Origin: an uncultured Clostridia bacterium
Lineage (GTDB): Bacteria; Bacillota; Clostridia; Peptostreptococcales; Anaerovoracaceae
Length of the DNA stretch: 49,222 nucleotides
Direction: 5' to 3'
Assembly: GCA_934255545.1 (NCBI GenBank)
Contig: CAKQOE010000017.1
Coordinates: forward strand, 1 to 49,222
Positions within the stretch are counted from its first letter, which is position 1; every line of letters begins with the position of its first letter. Below are positions 7,819-16,241 of the stretch, piece after piece. The notes under the pieces are model-generated. The model saw nothing but the letters and a program-made list of their open reading frames with translations, searched no databases and was not told the DNA's origin. The position numbers were made by a program, and so were the translations under genes.

Positions 7819-9273
7819 CTAGAAGCACAGTGTGCCAGGATTTAAGATATTCTTTTCATCAAAGATATTCTTAAGTCTCTTAAGAGTTGCAGTGTAGTTA
7901 CCAGCTCTGTCATAAATAACAGGAACCATTACGCCGTAAGGTCTAGTGAACTGAGCACCTCTCTTTAATAATTCTGTACCAGCTTCCAGTGCGATAGCTG
8001 CGATCTCAGCCTTTTCAGCTTCGTTCTCAGGATCATAGAAGAAAGTGAATTCGATCTGACATGCACGGTTGTGTTCGATAGGCTGTACGTATACACCTAA
8101 CTGAGTATGAGGATATGTATACTTTGTAAGGATTTCCTTAACAAGAGCGATATACTCATTTGCCTTTTCAGGACGAGCAATGAAGAAGAGATCTTCAAAT
8201 GCGCCTGCTGGAACTGTCTTCCAAGAAGGACCTTCCCAAGGAGTCTTTAAGATGTTGAGGAGCTTTCTGCCAAGTCCAGGGAATCCAGGTAATGCTGGCT
8301 TGAGTGACATATCCTTGAAAGTATTATTGATCGTGTCTACGAGGTACTTTTCTTCGTAAGCGATCTTTTCTTCAGGACGTCTCTTAAGACCACTGAGAAC
8401 CATGCAGAGAGTGTATTCAGGAAGCTTATCGCAGAGTGCTGGGATATCTTCAGCTGAATCAGCAATCATAGTAGCAAGGTCTACCTTGTTCAGGATAACG
8501 ATTTCCTGACCTACTCTTCTTGGCATTACTTTGTATAAGAACAGATTGCAGTAGTCGAGATCATCTATAGGAGCTAATAAAACTTTATCTATGCGGCTCT
8601 TCCACTCAATCTTAGCCTGCATCCATGTAACGATACCCATAGTACCCTGAGCACCCTGAACGAGTCTGTAGAAGTCAAGTCCCGGACCTGAAGGGTCACC
8701 ACCTCTTGAAGGTGTGTATGTTTCCATGAATCCGTGTACAGATGCTGAACCTGATCTGAAGACAGATCCGTCACCGTAAACGATTTCGAGAGACTGAGTT
8801 ACTTCGCCATAGTCATATACTGTATTTGTGATAACACAACGGTCAAGTGTATCGGAAAGAACAGATCTGTTTCCAAGAGCTGTTAATGGCATTACCATTC
8901 TGCAGCCTTCCTTGTCAAGTGCTTCAACCATCTGCTTCCAAGTAACACCCGGCTGGAATCTTACAAATCTCTGCTTAGTATCGATCTCAAGAATCTTATT
9001 CATATTCTTCATGTCGATTACGATACCACCCTGCTTAGGAATTGTAGAACCATACATGTGTGTCTGTGAACTTACTGGAACAACAGGAATATTGTTTTCA
9101 TAAGCAAACTTAACAACTGCGGAAACTTCTTCAGTTGTATCAGGATATACAACTGCTTCTGCTAAGCCAGAAGGCATTAAACTCATGTCTTTTGCATATG
9201 CCTCAAGATCTGAAGCTTTATCGCTTACTTTGCCTTTGCCTACCAGCTTTTCGAGTTCATTGATTACTGTCAT
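7819..9273 (-). CDS. FAD-binding oxidase, VAO/GlcD-like (484 aa)
   Basis: The second VAO-superfamily flavoprotein of the operon. The FAD-binding domain spans roughly residues 35-215 (VVYPDTTEEVSAVVKFAYENNIPVVPVS, then GAQGTMGIVTWMQAKIE). The C-terminus has RPYGVMVPVIYDRAG and ends with KNIFDEKNILNPGTLCF, the usual family ending. It is only distantly similar to the 544-residue partner at 4707. The arrangement FAD protein, Fe-S protein, FAD protein parallels GlcD, GlcF and GlcE of glycolate oxidase. ATG 9273 is chosen over an earlier in-frame start because AAAGGAGG lies about 9 bases upstream. It is probably expressed with the CoA-transferase ahead of it, through a 204-base gap with two hairpins. 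Confidence 0.85.
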   Translation of the reverse strand: MTVINELEKLVGKGKVSDKASDLEAYAKDMSLMPSGLAEAVVYPDTTEEVSAVVKFAYENNIPVVPVSSQTHMYGSTIPKQGGIVIDMKNMNKILEIDTKQRFVRFQPGVTWKQMVEALDKEGCRMVMPLTALGNRSVLSDTLDRCVITNTVYDYGEVTQSLEIVYGDGSVFRSGSASVHGFMETYTPSRGGDPSGPGLDFYRLVQGAQGTMGIVTWMQAKIEWKSRIDKVLLAPIDDLDYCNLFLYKVMPRRVGQEIVILNKVDLATMIADSAEDIPALCDKLPEYTLCMVLSGLKRRPEEKIAYEEKYLVDTINNTFKDMSLKPALPGFPGLGRKLLNILKTPWEGPSWKTVPAGAFEDLFFIARPEKANEYIALVKEILTKYTYPHTQLGVYVQPIEHNRACQIEFTFFYDPENEAEKAEIAAIALEAGTELLKRGAQFTRPYGVMVPVIYDRAGNYTATLKRLKNIFDEKNILNPGTLCF

Positions 9274-9377
9274 AAACTCTTTTCCTCCTTTCAAAATCAT
9301 CAGCTACATCAATACTGTTTCTAAATATTAAACAATATCGTGATTATTTTGTGCTGCCTTTGCAGCTTGATTTATTG

Positions 9378-9425
9378 GTGCCGTCTCCGGCACTCTTAAC
9401 CCCGCGATCCGGAAAAACGGACCGC
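9378..9425 (-). other. Two intercistronic hairpins
   Basis: GTGCCG-TCTC-CGGCAC (9378-9393) and GCGATCCG...CGGACCGC (9404-9425) lie between the CoA-transferase stop and the first FAD oxidase. Neither has a T-run, so they look more like mRNA stability or processing structures than terminators. Confidence 0.45.
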
Positions 9426-9477
9426 AGGATATAAGACATAATAATTAAAGTATTTATTTTGTAATTATAGTCATTGA

Positions 9478-11118
9478 CTATTCGATAACATTTACTGCAG
9501 GCTTAGAATCGAGAAGCGCTTTTAAGCCGCCCCATTCTTCCTGGAATATCTCAGCAGGCATGAGCTTTGGACCGCCTTCAGGGATGATCGGAGTAAATTC
9601 CATAAGATCGAGTACCTGAGTCTGCAGATCGATGCCCGGAGCTATCTCTATAAGAACGAGTCCTTCAGGAGTCATCTGGAATACAGCTCTTTCTGTGATA
9701 TAGTAAAGAGGCTTTCCGCTCTTTACAAATCCTACTGCATCAAATGCATTCTGCGGGAGCTTAGCTACAAACTTCTTAAATTTACCTTCCTTGAGGATCT
9801 TAAGCTTACCGTCTTCAACGGCAGTTTTTATACCTCCGGCAGTGAATGTTCCTACTACCAGAGCAGCCTTTGCACCGGCAGAAATATTCATAAAGCCGCC
9901 TACACCCTTTACAGAGCCGTTAAGGATCGCTACATTCATACCACCCTTTGAATCAACTTCTGCAAGTCCGAATGCACCGATATCAAGACCGCCTGCATCG
10001 AAGAAATTGAAGTGATCGCCCTGGTCGCATGAAGCTTCAATATTGTAATGAGCGCCGAAGTTTACGCCTGAAGCAGGAACGCCGCCTACAGAGCCTGACT
10101 CAGAAAGCATCGTAACATAATCTGAAACGCCTTCTTCTGCCATAATCGAACCGATCTGCTGCGGCATACCGAGACCGAAGTTCGCTCTCATGCCCTTCTG
10201 GATCTGCATAGCAGCTCTTCTGCATATTATCTTGATACCATCAAACGGCATTACGTCTGCACTGTCGTTTGAAAGATCGATTCTTGTTTCACCAGTAAAT
10301 GCCGGATTATATAAACCTCCAACTGTACTTACTTTCTTTGAAGGATCTTTTTCAATAACAACATAGTCGATGTAGAAACCAGGTACTTTAACCAGTTTAG
10401 GATGTATCTCGCCTACTTCTACTATTTCTTCAACCTGTACAATTACCTTACCGCCGCATGCTTTAGCTGCCTGAGCTACTGTAAGTGATTCGAAATTGTA
10501 AGGTTCTTTTTCGATGGACATGTTTCCATGCTTATCCATCTTTGTTCCTCTCAGTAAAGCTACATCTATATCAAGTCCCTTATAGAAGAGGAATTCTTCA
10601 CCTCTGAAATCAGGTATGTACTCAACATAAGTTTCACCTTCATTTATGAGGTCTTTTGCTTTCTGGTTTATTGCGCCGCCATCAAAGCGAGGGTCAACGT
10701 AAGTTCCCAGACCTACCTTAGACAAACAACCTTTAAGGCCTCTTGCCTGTTCACGCCACATGTGGATCATCGTACCCAAAGGCAGACACCATGCAGCATA
10801 TACATTATCAGCTATCTGCTTAGCGCAGTAGTCTGAGCATGCACTGTGAGATGCTATCCATCTCTTTATCATACCTGTATGACAGATATGGTCTTCACCT
10901 CTGCAGAATCCATTTTCATCTGCTAACGCTGCGAAACTTCCGCTTCCTGCTGCGTGCGTGTACGTGAGGCTTCTTGGATGACCAGTTTCAAGGAATCTCT
11001 TTTCGAGTTCCATGTATATATCTTCCGGAACACCAGACGCACCGAATGTCGCGCATATAACAGCATCGCCATCCTGAATCATTTCAGCAGCATCTCTAGC
11101 TGTAATTAACTTTGCCAT
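9478..11118 (-). CDS. Acyl-CoA:acetate/3-ketoacid-type CoA-transferase (546 aa)
   Basis: A complete family I CoA-transferase with fused alpha and beta domains, like propionate CoA-transferase and YdiF. The N-terminal domain (about 1-270) includes RFLETGHP, the MIHMWREQARGLKG region and GLGTYVDPRFDGG. The C-terminal domain holds MLSESGSVGG, where Glu340 is the expected residue for the glutamyl-CoA intermediate, then GGLDIGAFGLAEVD and NGSVKGVGGFMN. It would move CoA from acetyl-CoA or another thioester to an organic acid. Start ATG 11118 follows GGAAGGA. As first gene of the series leading to the two FAD oxidases and the Fe-S protein, it suggests activation of the acid made or used by those oxidases. 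Confidence 0.88.
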   Translation of the reverse strand: MAKLITARDAAEMIQDGDAVICATFGASGVPEDIYMELEKRFLETGHPRSLTYTHAAGSGSFAALADENGFCRGEDHICHTGMIKRWIASHSACSDYCAKQIADNVYAAWCLPLGTMIHMWREQARGLKGCLSKVGLGTYVDPRFDGGAINQKAKDLINEGETYVEYIPDFRGEEFLFYKGLDIDVALLRGTKMDKHGNMSIEKEPYNFESLTVAQAAKACGGKVIVQVEEIVEVGEIHPKLVKVPGFYIDYVVIEKDPSKKVSTVGGLYNPAFTGETRIDLSNDSADVMPFDGIKIICRRAAMQIQKGMRANFGLGMPQQIGSIMAEEGVSDYVTMLSESGSVGGVPASGVNFGAHYNIEASCDQGDHFNFFDAGGLDIGAFGLAEVDSKGGMNVAILNGSVKGVGGFMNISAGAKAALVVGTFTAGGIKTAVEDGKLKILKEGKFKKFVAKLPQNAFDAVGFVKSGKPLYYITERAVFQMTPEGLVLIEIAPGIDLQTQVLDLMEFTPIIPEGGPKLMPAEIFQEEWGGLKALLDSKPAVNVIE

Positions 11119-11653
11119 ATTATCCTTCCCACCTTAACTTCTTTATCATGCTAACAATACGGATAAATTCTTTCTCTCAGCATAAGCAGAAAACCTGGAT
11201 TTTGCTAAGAAAGCATTTTCTGAATCCGGACGTTCCTTTCTGATCGATAATAATCATTTAACAGTTCCTTCTTTAAAGGATACCGTTCTTATCCGGTTTC
11301 ATTTCCTTTTGCAGACCTTGATCTGCGTTTTCACTCTTTTTATCACTCGACTTAAGTTCATCTGACCAAATCGATCTTTTATGAACTTCGTACCTGATAC
11401 ATTTATATATATTAGATACATTTGTTTTTATGAACAAATCCCGATATCACTGTTTGCCACCAGGATATCCGGTCGATCAGTTATGACGTTCTCATTTAAC
11501 CTTTATACCTTATATAAACTTTGTTACGATTTTGTTTAACCATCCGGAAGCAGATCCGGTGATTGTTAATTATGTAACATATATAATAGGTCTTGAGTTC
11601 GTCGATAACTCATCTTGCTCAAGAACAAGCTTGCTAACTCTTGTTGCACTAAT

Positions 11654-11682
11654 AAAATAAAATATTTCTCTGCGTTTGTCAA
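11654..11682 (-). promoter_or_regulatory. Possible promoter of the CoA-transferase/FAD-oxidase operon
   Basis: Minus-strand TTGACA (11682-11677), a 17-base spacer, then TATTTT (11659-11654). The -35 is perfect and the -10 matches 4 of 6. It would give a leader of more than 500 bases, so it may not be the only promoter. Confidence 0.35.
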
Positions 11683-11875
11683 TACTTATTATGCAAATAC
11701 TTTGTATACATATTGATTTACGCAACTTACATATTGGTAATTTATATTGTAATTTCAACGTTTATTCCACATAATTTTTAATTATTTTTTCAATAGAATT
11801 TATTTTCAAACAACTTTTTAATATAAATAGTTAATTTTCGTTTTACTCATGTAAAAAATTGATTTTTTATTAAAA

Positions 11876-11889
11876 TATACATAAGTATA
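11876..11889. promoter_or_regulatory. Activator-box-like palindrome
   Basis: TATACATAAGTATA matches TATACT-NN-AGTATA at 11 of 12 positions and is 13/14 identical to the box at the 25813 transporter promoter read on the minus strand. It lies upstream of the CoA-transferase operon. Confidence 0.4.
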
Positions 11890-12145
11890 TTTTAATGTAT
11901 ACTTCAATCTTTTTTAACAGTATACTCTGTCCTAAGGGTATATTGTTAATTTATAGGAGATTTTTAGGCGATATTGTTATTTTTTTAACAATATCGTATG
12001 CATAGTTATATTACGACTACATATTTTTTATATTATGATCATAATTTCTATCTTGACAAATACAAGTCGTACCGACTTATTATTCAATTGTTTATATTTT
12101 GCCAGAGAGGTTCTCACATCATAGCCATATTTTCTTTTAAAAACC

Positions 12146-12159
12146 TATACTGAAGTATA
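12146..12159. promoter_or_regulatory. Activator-box-like palindrome, perfect match
   Basis: TATACTGAAGTATA is a perfect 6+2+6 palindrome with the same half-sites as the box at 28946-28959. No promoter with the transporter geometry is seen beside it. Confidence 0.4.
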
Positions 12160-12295
12160 TCTAATAGTATATATAATTACAATTAAAGAAGTATCACCCC
12201 AGAAGCACCCTTATTTGGCTAAACGGATGATCATTTTACCGTAAAGCACTTCCTGCACAATGTCAGAAGCTTACCATTAGGGTAAAATTAAAAAC

Positions 12296-12343
12296 ACAAA
12301 AAAGAAAAATGGTGACAAACGATCGTTAAGATCATCTGTCACC
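12296..12343 (-). terminator. Intrinsic terminator of the rpsU-yqeY transcript
   Basis: On the minus strand GGTGACAGATGATC pairs imperfectly with GATCGTTTGTCACC around TTAAC, and ATTTTTCTTTTTTG follows directly. It lies 15 bases past the yqeY stop. Confidence 0.9.
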
Positions 12344-12357
12344 ATTATTATTACTTT

Positions 12358-12798
12358 TTAGAGAACGCTCTGAACTACCTTTTTAACGTCATTGCCATCA
12401 GCAAGACCTTTGACCTTAGGCATAACAGCTCCCATGAGTTTTCCCATTCCGCTCTTATCCGTAATTCCAAGCTCTTCTTTAGCTGCCAGCACAATCTCAG
12501 TTATTTCTTCAATAGTAAGCTGCTTAGGCAGATATGCCATAAGTATCTCTATTTCTTTGTTGTAAGCATCTACCAGATCGGTCCTTCCGGCTTTTTCAAA
12601 ATCAGAGAGGGCATCTTTTCTCATCTTTACCTGTTTTGTTAAAATATCGATGATGCCTTGCTCATCAAGTTCAACCCTGTTATCCACTTCATACTGCTTG
12701 ATAGCAGCGCGTGCAAGGTTTATCGTGTTTTTTCTGACATCGTCGTGAGCCTTCATGGCGTCCTTGAAGTCAGCTGTAAGTCTGTCTTTTAAAGACAA
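12358..12798 (-). CDS. yqeY: GatB/YqeY domain protein
   Basis: A 146-residue YqeY-family protein, resembling the tRNA-binding tail domain of GatB amidotransferase. Motifs include DFKDAMKAHDDVRKNTINLARAAIKQYEVD near the N-terminus and AKEELGITDKSGMGKLMGAVMPKVKGLADG near the C-terminus; length is normal. Its exact role is unknown, but it is conserved beside rpsU throughout Bacillota, as here. TTG 12798 is chosen as start because GAGG lies 8 bases upstream; the upstream GTG at 12807 overlaps that site. It follows rpsU by 15 bases and ends at the strong terminator. Confidence 0.9.
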   Translation of the reverse strand: MSLKDRLTADFKDAMKAHDDVRKNTINLARAAIKQYEVDNRVELDEQGIIDILTKQVKMRKDALSDFEKAGRTDLVDAYNKEIEILMAYLPKQLTIEEITEIVLAAKEELGITDKSGMGKLMGAVMPKVKGLADGNDVKKVVQSVL

Positions 12799-12813
12799 TA
12801 ACAACACCTCTTT

Positions 12814-12993
12814 TTAATACTTCTTAGCCTTTTTTCTAGCCGCTTCAGACTTTTTCTTTCTCTTTACGCTAGGCTTTTCGTAATGTTCTCTTTTTCTGAG
12901 TTCAGACATTACGCCATCTCTTGCGCAAGAACGCTTGAATCTCTTAAGCGCGCTTTCCAGACTTTCGTTTTCTCTAACTATAACCTGTGCCAT
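12814..12993 (-). CDS. rpsU: 30S ribosomal protein S21
   Basis: A 59-residue basic protein beginning MAQVIVRENESLESALKRFKR and ending in a Lys/Arg-rich tail (VKRKKKSEAARKKAKKY). This is the full-length S21 pattern, including the FKR motif. S21 binds the 3' end of 16S rRNA in the small subunit and helps initiation. ATG 12993 is preceded by GGAGGGAGGG. The next gene, yqeY, follows closely, the common Bacillota arrangement. Confidence 0.95.
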   Translation of the reverse strand: MAQVIVRENESLESALKRFKRSCARDGVMSELRKREHYEKPSVKRKKKSEAARKKAKKY

Positions 12994-13110
12994 TTCGTTT
13001 TCCCTCCCTCCGTATTCTGAAATTACATAAGTGCGTAAAAACCGATAAAATAGCTTACAGCGTTATCTATTATACTTCTTTTTGAAGTATAAATCAAGAT
13101 TTTTTTGTTA

Positions 13111-13452
13111 TCAGCCCGGAGGCCATGTCATTTTTCTTTTTCCAAGAAGATGGAAATGCAAGTGCTTTACAGTCTGTCCTCCGTCTTCACCACAGTTGTT
13201 TACAACTCTGTATCCATCCTTTATACCGAGATCTGCAGCTATATCTTTTACTTTGAGCAGTATATGGGCAAGCAGTTCCGCATCGGTATCCTGCGCTGCG
13301 TCAAGAGACTCTATATGACGCTTAGGTATTATAAGAACGTGTTCCGGAGCCTGAGGTTCCATATCTCTGAAGGAAATGATCTGATCATCTTCATATACAT
13401 AATCTGAAGTTATTTCCTTATTTGCTATTTTACAGAAAATGCAGTCTGACAT
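13111..13452 (-). CDS. HIT family (histidine triad) nucleotide hydrolase
   Basis: A 113-residue HIT protein of the Hint branch. It starts MSDCIFCKIANKEI and carries the triad HLHFHLLG near the C-terminus, whose middle histidine attacks the phosphate of AMP-linked substrates. PEHVLIIPKRHIESL and GYRVVNNCGEDGGQTVKHLHFH are typical of the branch. AAAGGAGG precedes ATG 13452. Hint proteins hydrolyse aminoacyl- or lysyl-adenylates and AMP-lysine; the cellular role in Bacillota is not settled. It sits in the conserved block mtaB-HIT-rpsU-yqeY. Confidence 0.93.
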   Translation of the reverse strand: MSDCIFCKIANKEITSDYVYEDDQIISFRDMEPQAPEHVLIIPKRHIESLDAAQDTDAELLAHILLKVKDIAADLGIKDGYRVVNNCGEDGGQTVKHLHFHLLGKRKMTWPPG

Positions 13453-13523
13453 CGTTTCACCTCCTTTCGAGTCAAAACATATTATTTAAAAATAAACACA
13501 GCATATTTTATCATATAAAAGCT

Positions 13524-14903
13524 TTAAACAGAAGCAACAATTCTTCCTTCTATGCCATCTTTGTACAGTTTTTCAAGATATACATCTGCGAATCCATCAA
13601 GCAGCTCTTTTGCGTCGGCCGGGCCGACGTCCGGTCTGCAGTATACCTTTATATAATTGTCAGAATGGCCTTCGAGCATTCCTGCTTCTTCGTCGAATCT
13701 TTCAAATAGCACGCGCCTTACTGAGCCTGTATTTTGCTCATTGAATCTTGATGCAGCGTCGGACGCTGCGCTTATAAGCTTTGCGCTTCGCTCATTCTTT
13801 TTATTTCCGTCTATCTGGTCTTTCATGTCAGCTGCTTTTGTTCCGCGTCTTTTAGAGTATCTGAATACATGAACACCGGAGAATCCGACTTCATTTACAG
13901 CTTTGAGGCTTTCCCGGAATTCTTCGTCCGTCTCGCCCGGGAATCCTACTATTATATCTGTGGTGATCGCATAGTTTGCGTCTGTTTCTTTCATAGCTCT
14001 TACTATTTCAAGATAATCAGCATAATCGTACCTGCGGTTCATGCGCTTAAGTACGGTATCACTGCCGCTTTGTATCGAAAGATGCATATGATGACAAAGT
14101 TTTTTATATTTTGCCAGGTTTCTTACGGTTGCTACATCTACTACATTAGGTTCCAACGAGCTGAGTCTTATACGAAAATCACCTTTTATGTCGTTTATGG
14201 CTGCTATAAGACTTTCTATGCCTCTCAGGCCACGTTCGTCCGCTTCAGTATCCGTGCCGTACAAAGCTGTATTTATGCCCGTAAGTACAAGCTCTTTAAA
14301 TCCGTTCCCTATAAGCTGCTCTGCTTCAGCAACTATGTCCTCAAGCCTGCGGCTCCTTACCTTGCCGCGCGCGTACGGTATGATACAGTATGAACAAAAG
14401 CGGTCGCAGCCTTCCTGTACCTTTATATAGGCGCGCGTACGCGAATCCATTGAGGTTATTATGCCTGTTTCCTCATACTCTGAAAGCTCATCATACGGTA
14501 TTATATGTGAATCTACATTTATGCGCTTTTGTCCGTTTTCTGATATATAATCTTCTACAAACTTTACAAGCTCAGACTTTTCATTTGTTCCTGCAACGAC
14601 GCATACGCCCTCTATATCGGCAGCAGCTTCGGGATCAGTCTGTGCATAACATCCTGTCACTGCTATTATCGCGTCGGGATTTATTTTTTTCATTCTTCTT
14701 ATATACTGCCGCGATTTACGGTCAGAAAGGTTTGTCACAGTACATGTATTTACAACATAAATATCAGCGAATTCTTCTTCTCCTGCTATGTCGTAGCCTG
14801 CGTCAGAAAAGCGTTCCTTAAGCATCTGAGTTTCGTACTGGTTTACCTTACAGCCAAGTGTATAAAAAGAAACAGTTCCTTTTGTTTTCTTTTCTTCATT
14901 CAT
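13524..14903 (-). CDS. mtaB: tRNA (N6-threonylcarbamoyl-A37) methylthiotransferase MtaB
   Basis: A 459-residue radical SAM methylthiotransferase. The N-terminal MTTase domain has the cluster-binding cysteines in LGCKVNQYE, VVNTCTVTN and TGCYAQTDPE. The radical SAM core has EGCDRFCSYCIIPYARGKVRSR with C-x3-C-x2-C, and a TRAM-like tail follows. It converts t6A37 to ms2t6A in tRNAs reading ANN codons. The e-type MtaB rather than MiaB is chosen because of LGCKVNQYE and its place next to prmA. ATG 14903 has only a weak ribosome binding site. A perfect 17-bp palindrome (13613-13629) lies inside the 3' part of the frame. Confidence 0.93.
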   Translation of the reverse strand: MNEEKKTKGTVSFYTLGCKVNQYETQMLKERFSDAGYDIAGEEEFADIYVVNTCTVTNLSDRKSRQYIRRMKKINPDAIIAVTGCYAQTDPEAAADIEGVCVVAGTNEKSELVKFVEDYISENGQKRINVDSHIIPYDELSEYEETGIITSMDSRTRAYIKVQEGCDRFCSYCIIPYARGKVRSRRLEDIVAEAEQLIGNGFKELVLTGINTALYGTDTEADERGLRGIESLIAAINDIKGDFRIRLSSLEPNVVDVATVRNLAKYKKLCHHMHLSIQSGSDTVLKRMNRRYDYADYLEIVRAMKETDANYAITTDIIVGFPGETDEEFRESLKAVNEVGFSGVHVFRYSKRRGTKAADMKDQIDGNKKNERSAKLISAASDAASRFNEQNTGSVRRVLFERFDEEAGMLEGHSDNYIKVYCRPDVGPADAKELLDGFADVYLEKLYKDGIEGRIVASV

Positions 14904-14986
14904 ATAGTGTCATGCTGCCTGCTACAGGCATTTCCTCATTTCATTACTATGCTTTTATGACAGATCGTCAGTCATTTTCTAAATCA

Positions 14987-15943
14987 TCAATCTTTTGATC
15001 TTGCTGCGATCGCACACCATTCATCCTCATGAAGGACTTCAAGTATCTCAAATCCGCTGTTTTTTACTGCTTCGGAAACTTCATCGACCTTTTCTTCGAG
15101 TATCCCTGATGAAATAAATATTTTTTTACCTTCAAGATGTTTTGCTATATCAGGTGAAAGCATTTTTATAAGGTCAGCCATCAGATTGGCTGCTATGATA
15201 TCAGCTTTCATTCCAAGGCCTTCTGTGACATCACCGTATGCGATTTCTATCACTTCTGCCAGACCGTTCATTTCAACATTTTCTGCAGACGCTGCAACTG
15301 CATTTGGATCTATATCAACACCGTATACATGCTTTGAGCCAAGGAGCGCAGCTGCTATTGAAAGTATGCCTGAACCGCAGCCAAGATCGAGTACTTTGTC
15401 TTCTTCTGATGTTATATATTTTTCAAGCAATTTTACACACATGCGCGTTGTCGCATGCGTTCCTGTTCCGAAAGCCATGCCGGGATCTATTTCTATCACC
15501 ATTTCATTTTCTTCAGGCTCATATTCCTCCCATGTAGGCTTTATAACGATGTTATCTGTCATCCTGGAAGTTTTAAAATACTCTTTCCATTTATCCTTCC
15601 ACTCTTCGTCACTCTCATAGGAGCTCTCCACCTCAAGGCGTCCAAATCTGCCATCCTTATCCTGGTCCCTGAGCATAGTTATGGCGCTGCGTATAGCATC
15701 TATATAAGCCTTTGCATTCTCATCGGGCTCCAGATAAAGTGTTATCTTCGATTCTTCTTCCTGCTGGGCGATCACTGACTCGTCAACATAATCCCAGTCA
15801 TATTTATTTTTCTTTTCAAGCAGCTCCTCAACGACAGACTTATCCTCTATCATAAAAGTCTCATGTCCGAGCATTGTAAGGATAGAAGAAACAGGTTCTA
15901 TTCCTTCTGATGAAGTAAATATTTTTATTTCATAATAATTCAT
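14987..15943 (-). CDS. prmA: Ribosomal protein L11 methyltransferase
   Basis: A 318-residue SAM-dependent methyltransferase. Motif I is VLDLGCGSGILSIAAALLG, after IDPGMAFGTGTHATTRMCVKLLE; motif DIIAANLMADLI (PrmA signature NLxA) follows, then ISSGIL. PrmA trimethylates ribosomal protein L11. ATG 15943 (MNYYEIKIFTSSEG) is chosen because AGAGG lies 9 bases upstream; the longer open frame to 16000 runs through a 17-bp GC palindrome and would be atypical. Its position after dnaJ and before mtaB is the conserved order, although the frequently intervening rsmE is absent. Confidence 0.93.
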   Translation of the reverse strand: MNYYEIKIFTSSEGIEPVSSILTMLGHETFMIEDKSVVEELLEKKNKYDWDYVDESVIAQQEEESKITLYLEPDENAKAYIDAIRSAITMLRDQDKDGRFGRLEVESSYESDEEWKDKWKEYFKTSRMTDNIVIKPTWEEYEPEENEMVIEIDPGMAFGTGTHATTRMCVKLLEKYITSEEDKVLDLGCGSGILSIAAALLGSKHVYGVDIDPNAVAASAENVEMNGLAEVIEIAYGDVTEGLGMKADIIAANLMADLIKMLSPDIAKHLEGKKIFISSGILEEKVDEVSEAVKNSGFEILEVLHEDEWCAIAARSKD

Positions 15944-15967
15944 AATGATAAACCTCTGTTTAAAATG

Positions 15968-15984
15968 CGCGCGCCCGGCGCGCG
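15968..15984. repeat. 17-bp perfect palindrome
   Basis: CGCGCGCC-C-GGCGCGCG, an 8+1+8 palindrome about 25 bases upstream of the prmA start, near its ribosome binding site. It is one of 14 palindromes of 16-18 bp in this window. Confidence 0.6.
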
Positions 15985-16117
15985 TACTCATCTGAATCAT
16001 TTCATATAGATCAAGTATTCAGACTGTAACGTAGAATTATAACATGGATCGGTACGTTTCTGATAAAAAATTTCTACATTATATAATGTTTTATTTGAAC
16101 TGCATCATTACACAGAA

Positions 16118-16165
16118 ACAGCCGCAGCATCCGTGCTGTACGCACTTGTGGAATGCTGCGGCTGT
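16118..16165 (-). terminator. Hairpin terminator after dnaJ
   Basis: Perfect 13-bp arms ACAGCCGCAGCAT and ATGCTGCGGCTGT enclose a 22-base loop that holds a further small stem (GTGC...GCAC). It lies about 80 bases after the dnaJ stop; TTTCTGTG follows on the minus strand, so termination may be partial. Confidence 0.65.
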
Positions 16166-16241
16166 ATAACTGAGCGCTGTACTGATCAAGCAGGCTTGTC
16201 AATACCACGATGCGCTTTACTTTCATTGTTACTTTAATATA

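Larger units (their letters stand above)
11119..12310. other. 1.2-kb gene-free AT-rich upstream region
   Basis: No open frame here has a ribosome binding site or recognisable product. It contains a possible promoter (11654-11682), two matches to the transporter activator box (11876-11889 and 12146-12159), a 22-base dyad AAGTATA...TATACTT near 11883-11904, and an 11-bp hairpin CGATATTGTTA...TAACAATATCG (11969-11996). It is the upstream region of the CoA-transferase/FAD-oxidase genes, and the yqeY terminator marks its other end. Confidence 0.5.

Noticed and set aside
12053..12085. Plus-strand promoter starting TTGACA near 12053
   Set aside because: The -10 at 17 bases is CTTATT and no plus-strand gene or transcript target follows.
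13869..14393. 174-codon plus-strand open frame antisense to mtaB
   Set aside because: Fully inside a clearly conserved gene; composition is that of a shadow frame.
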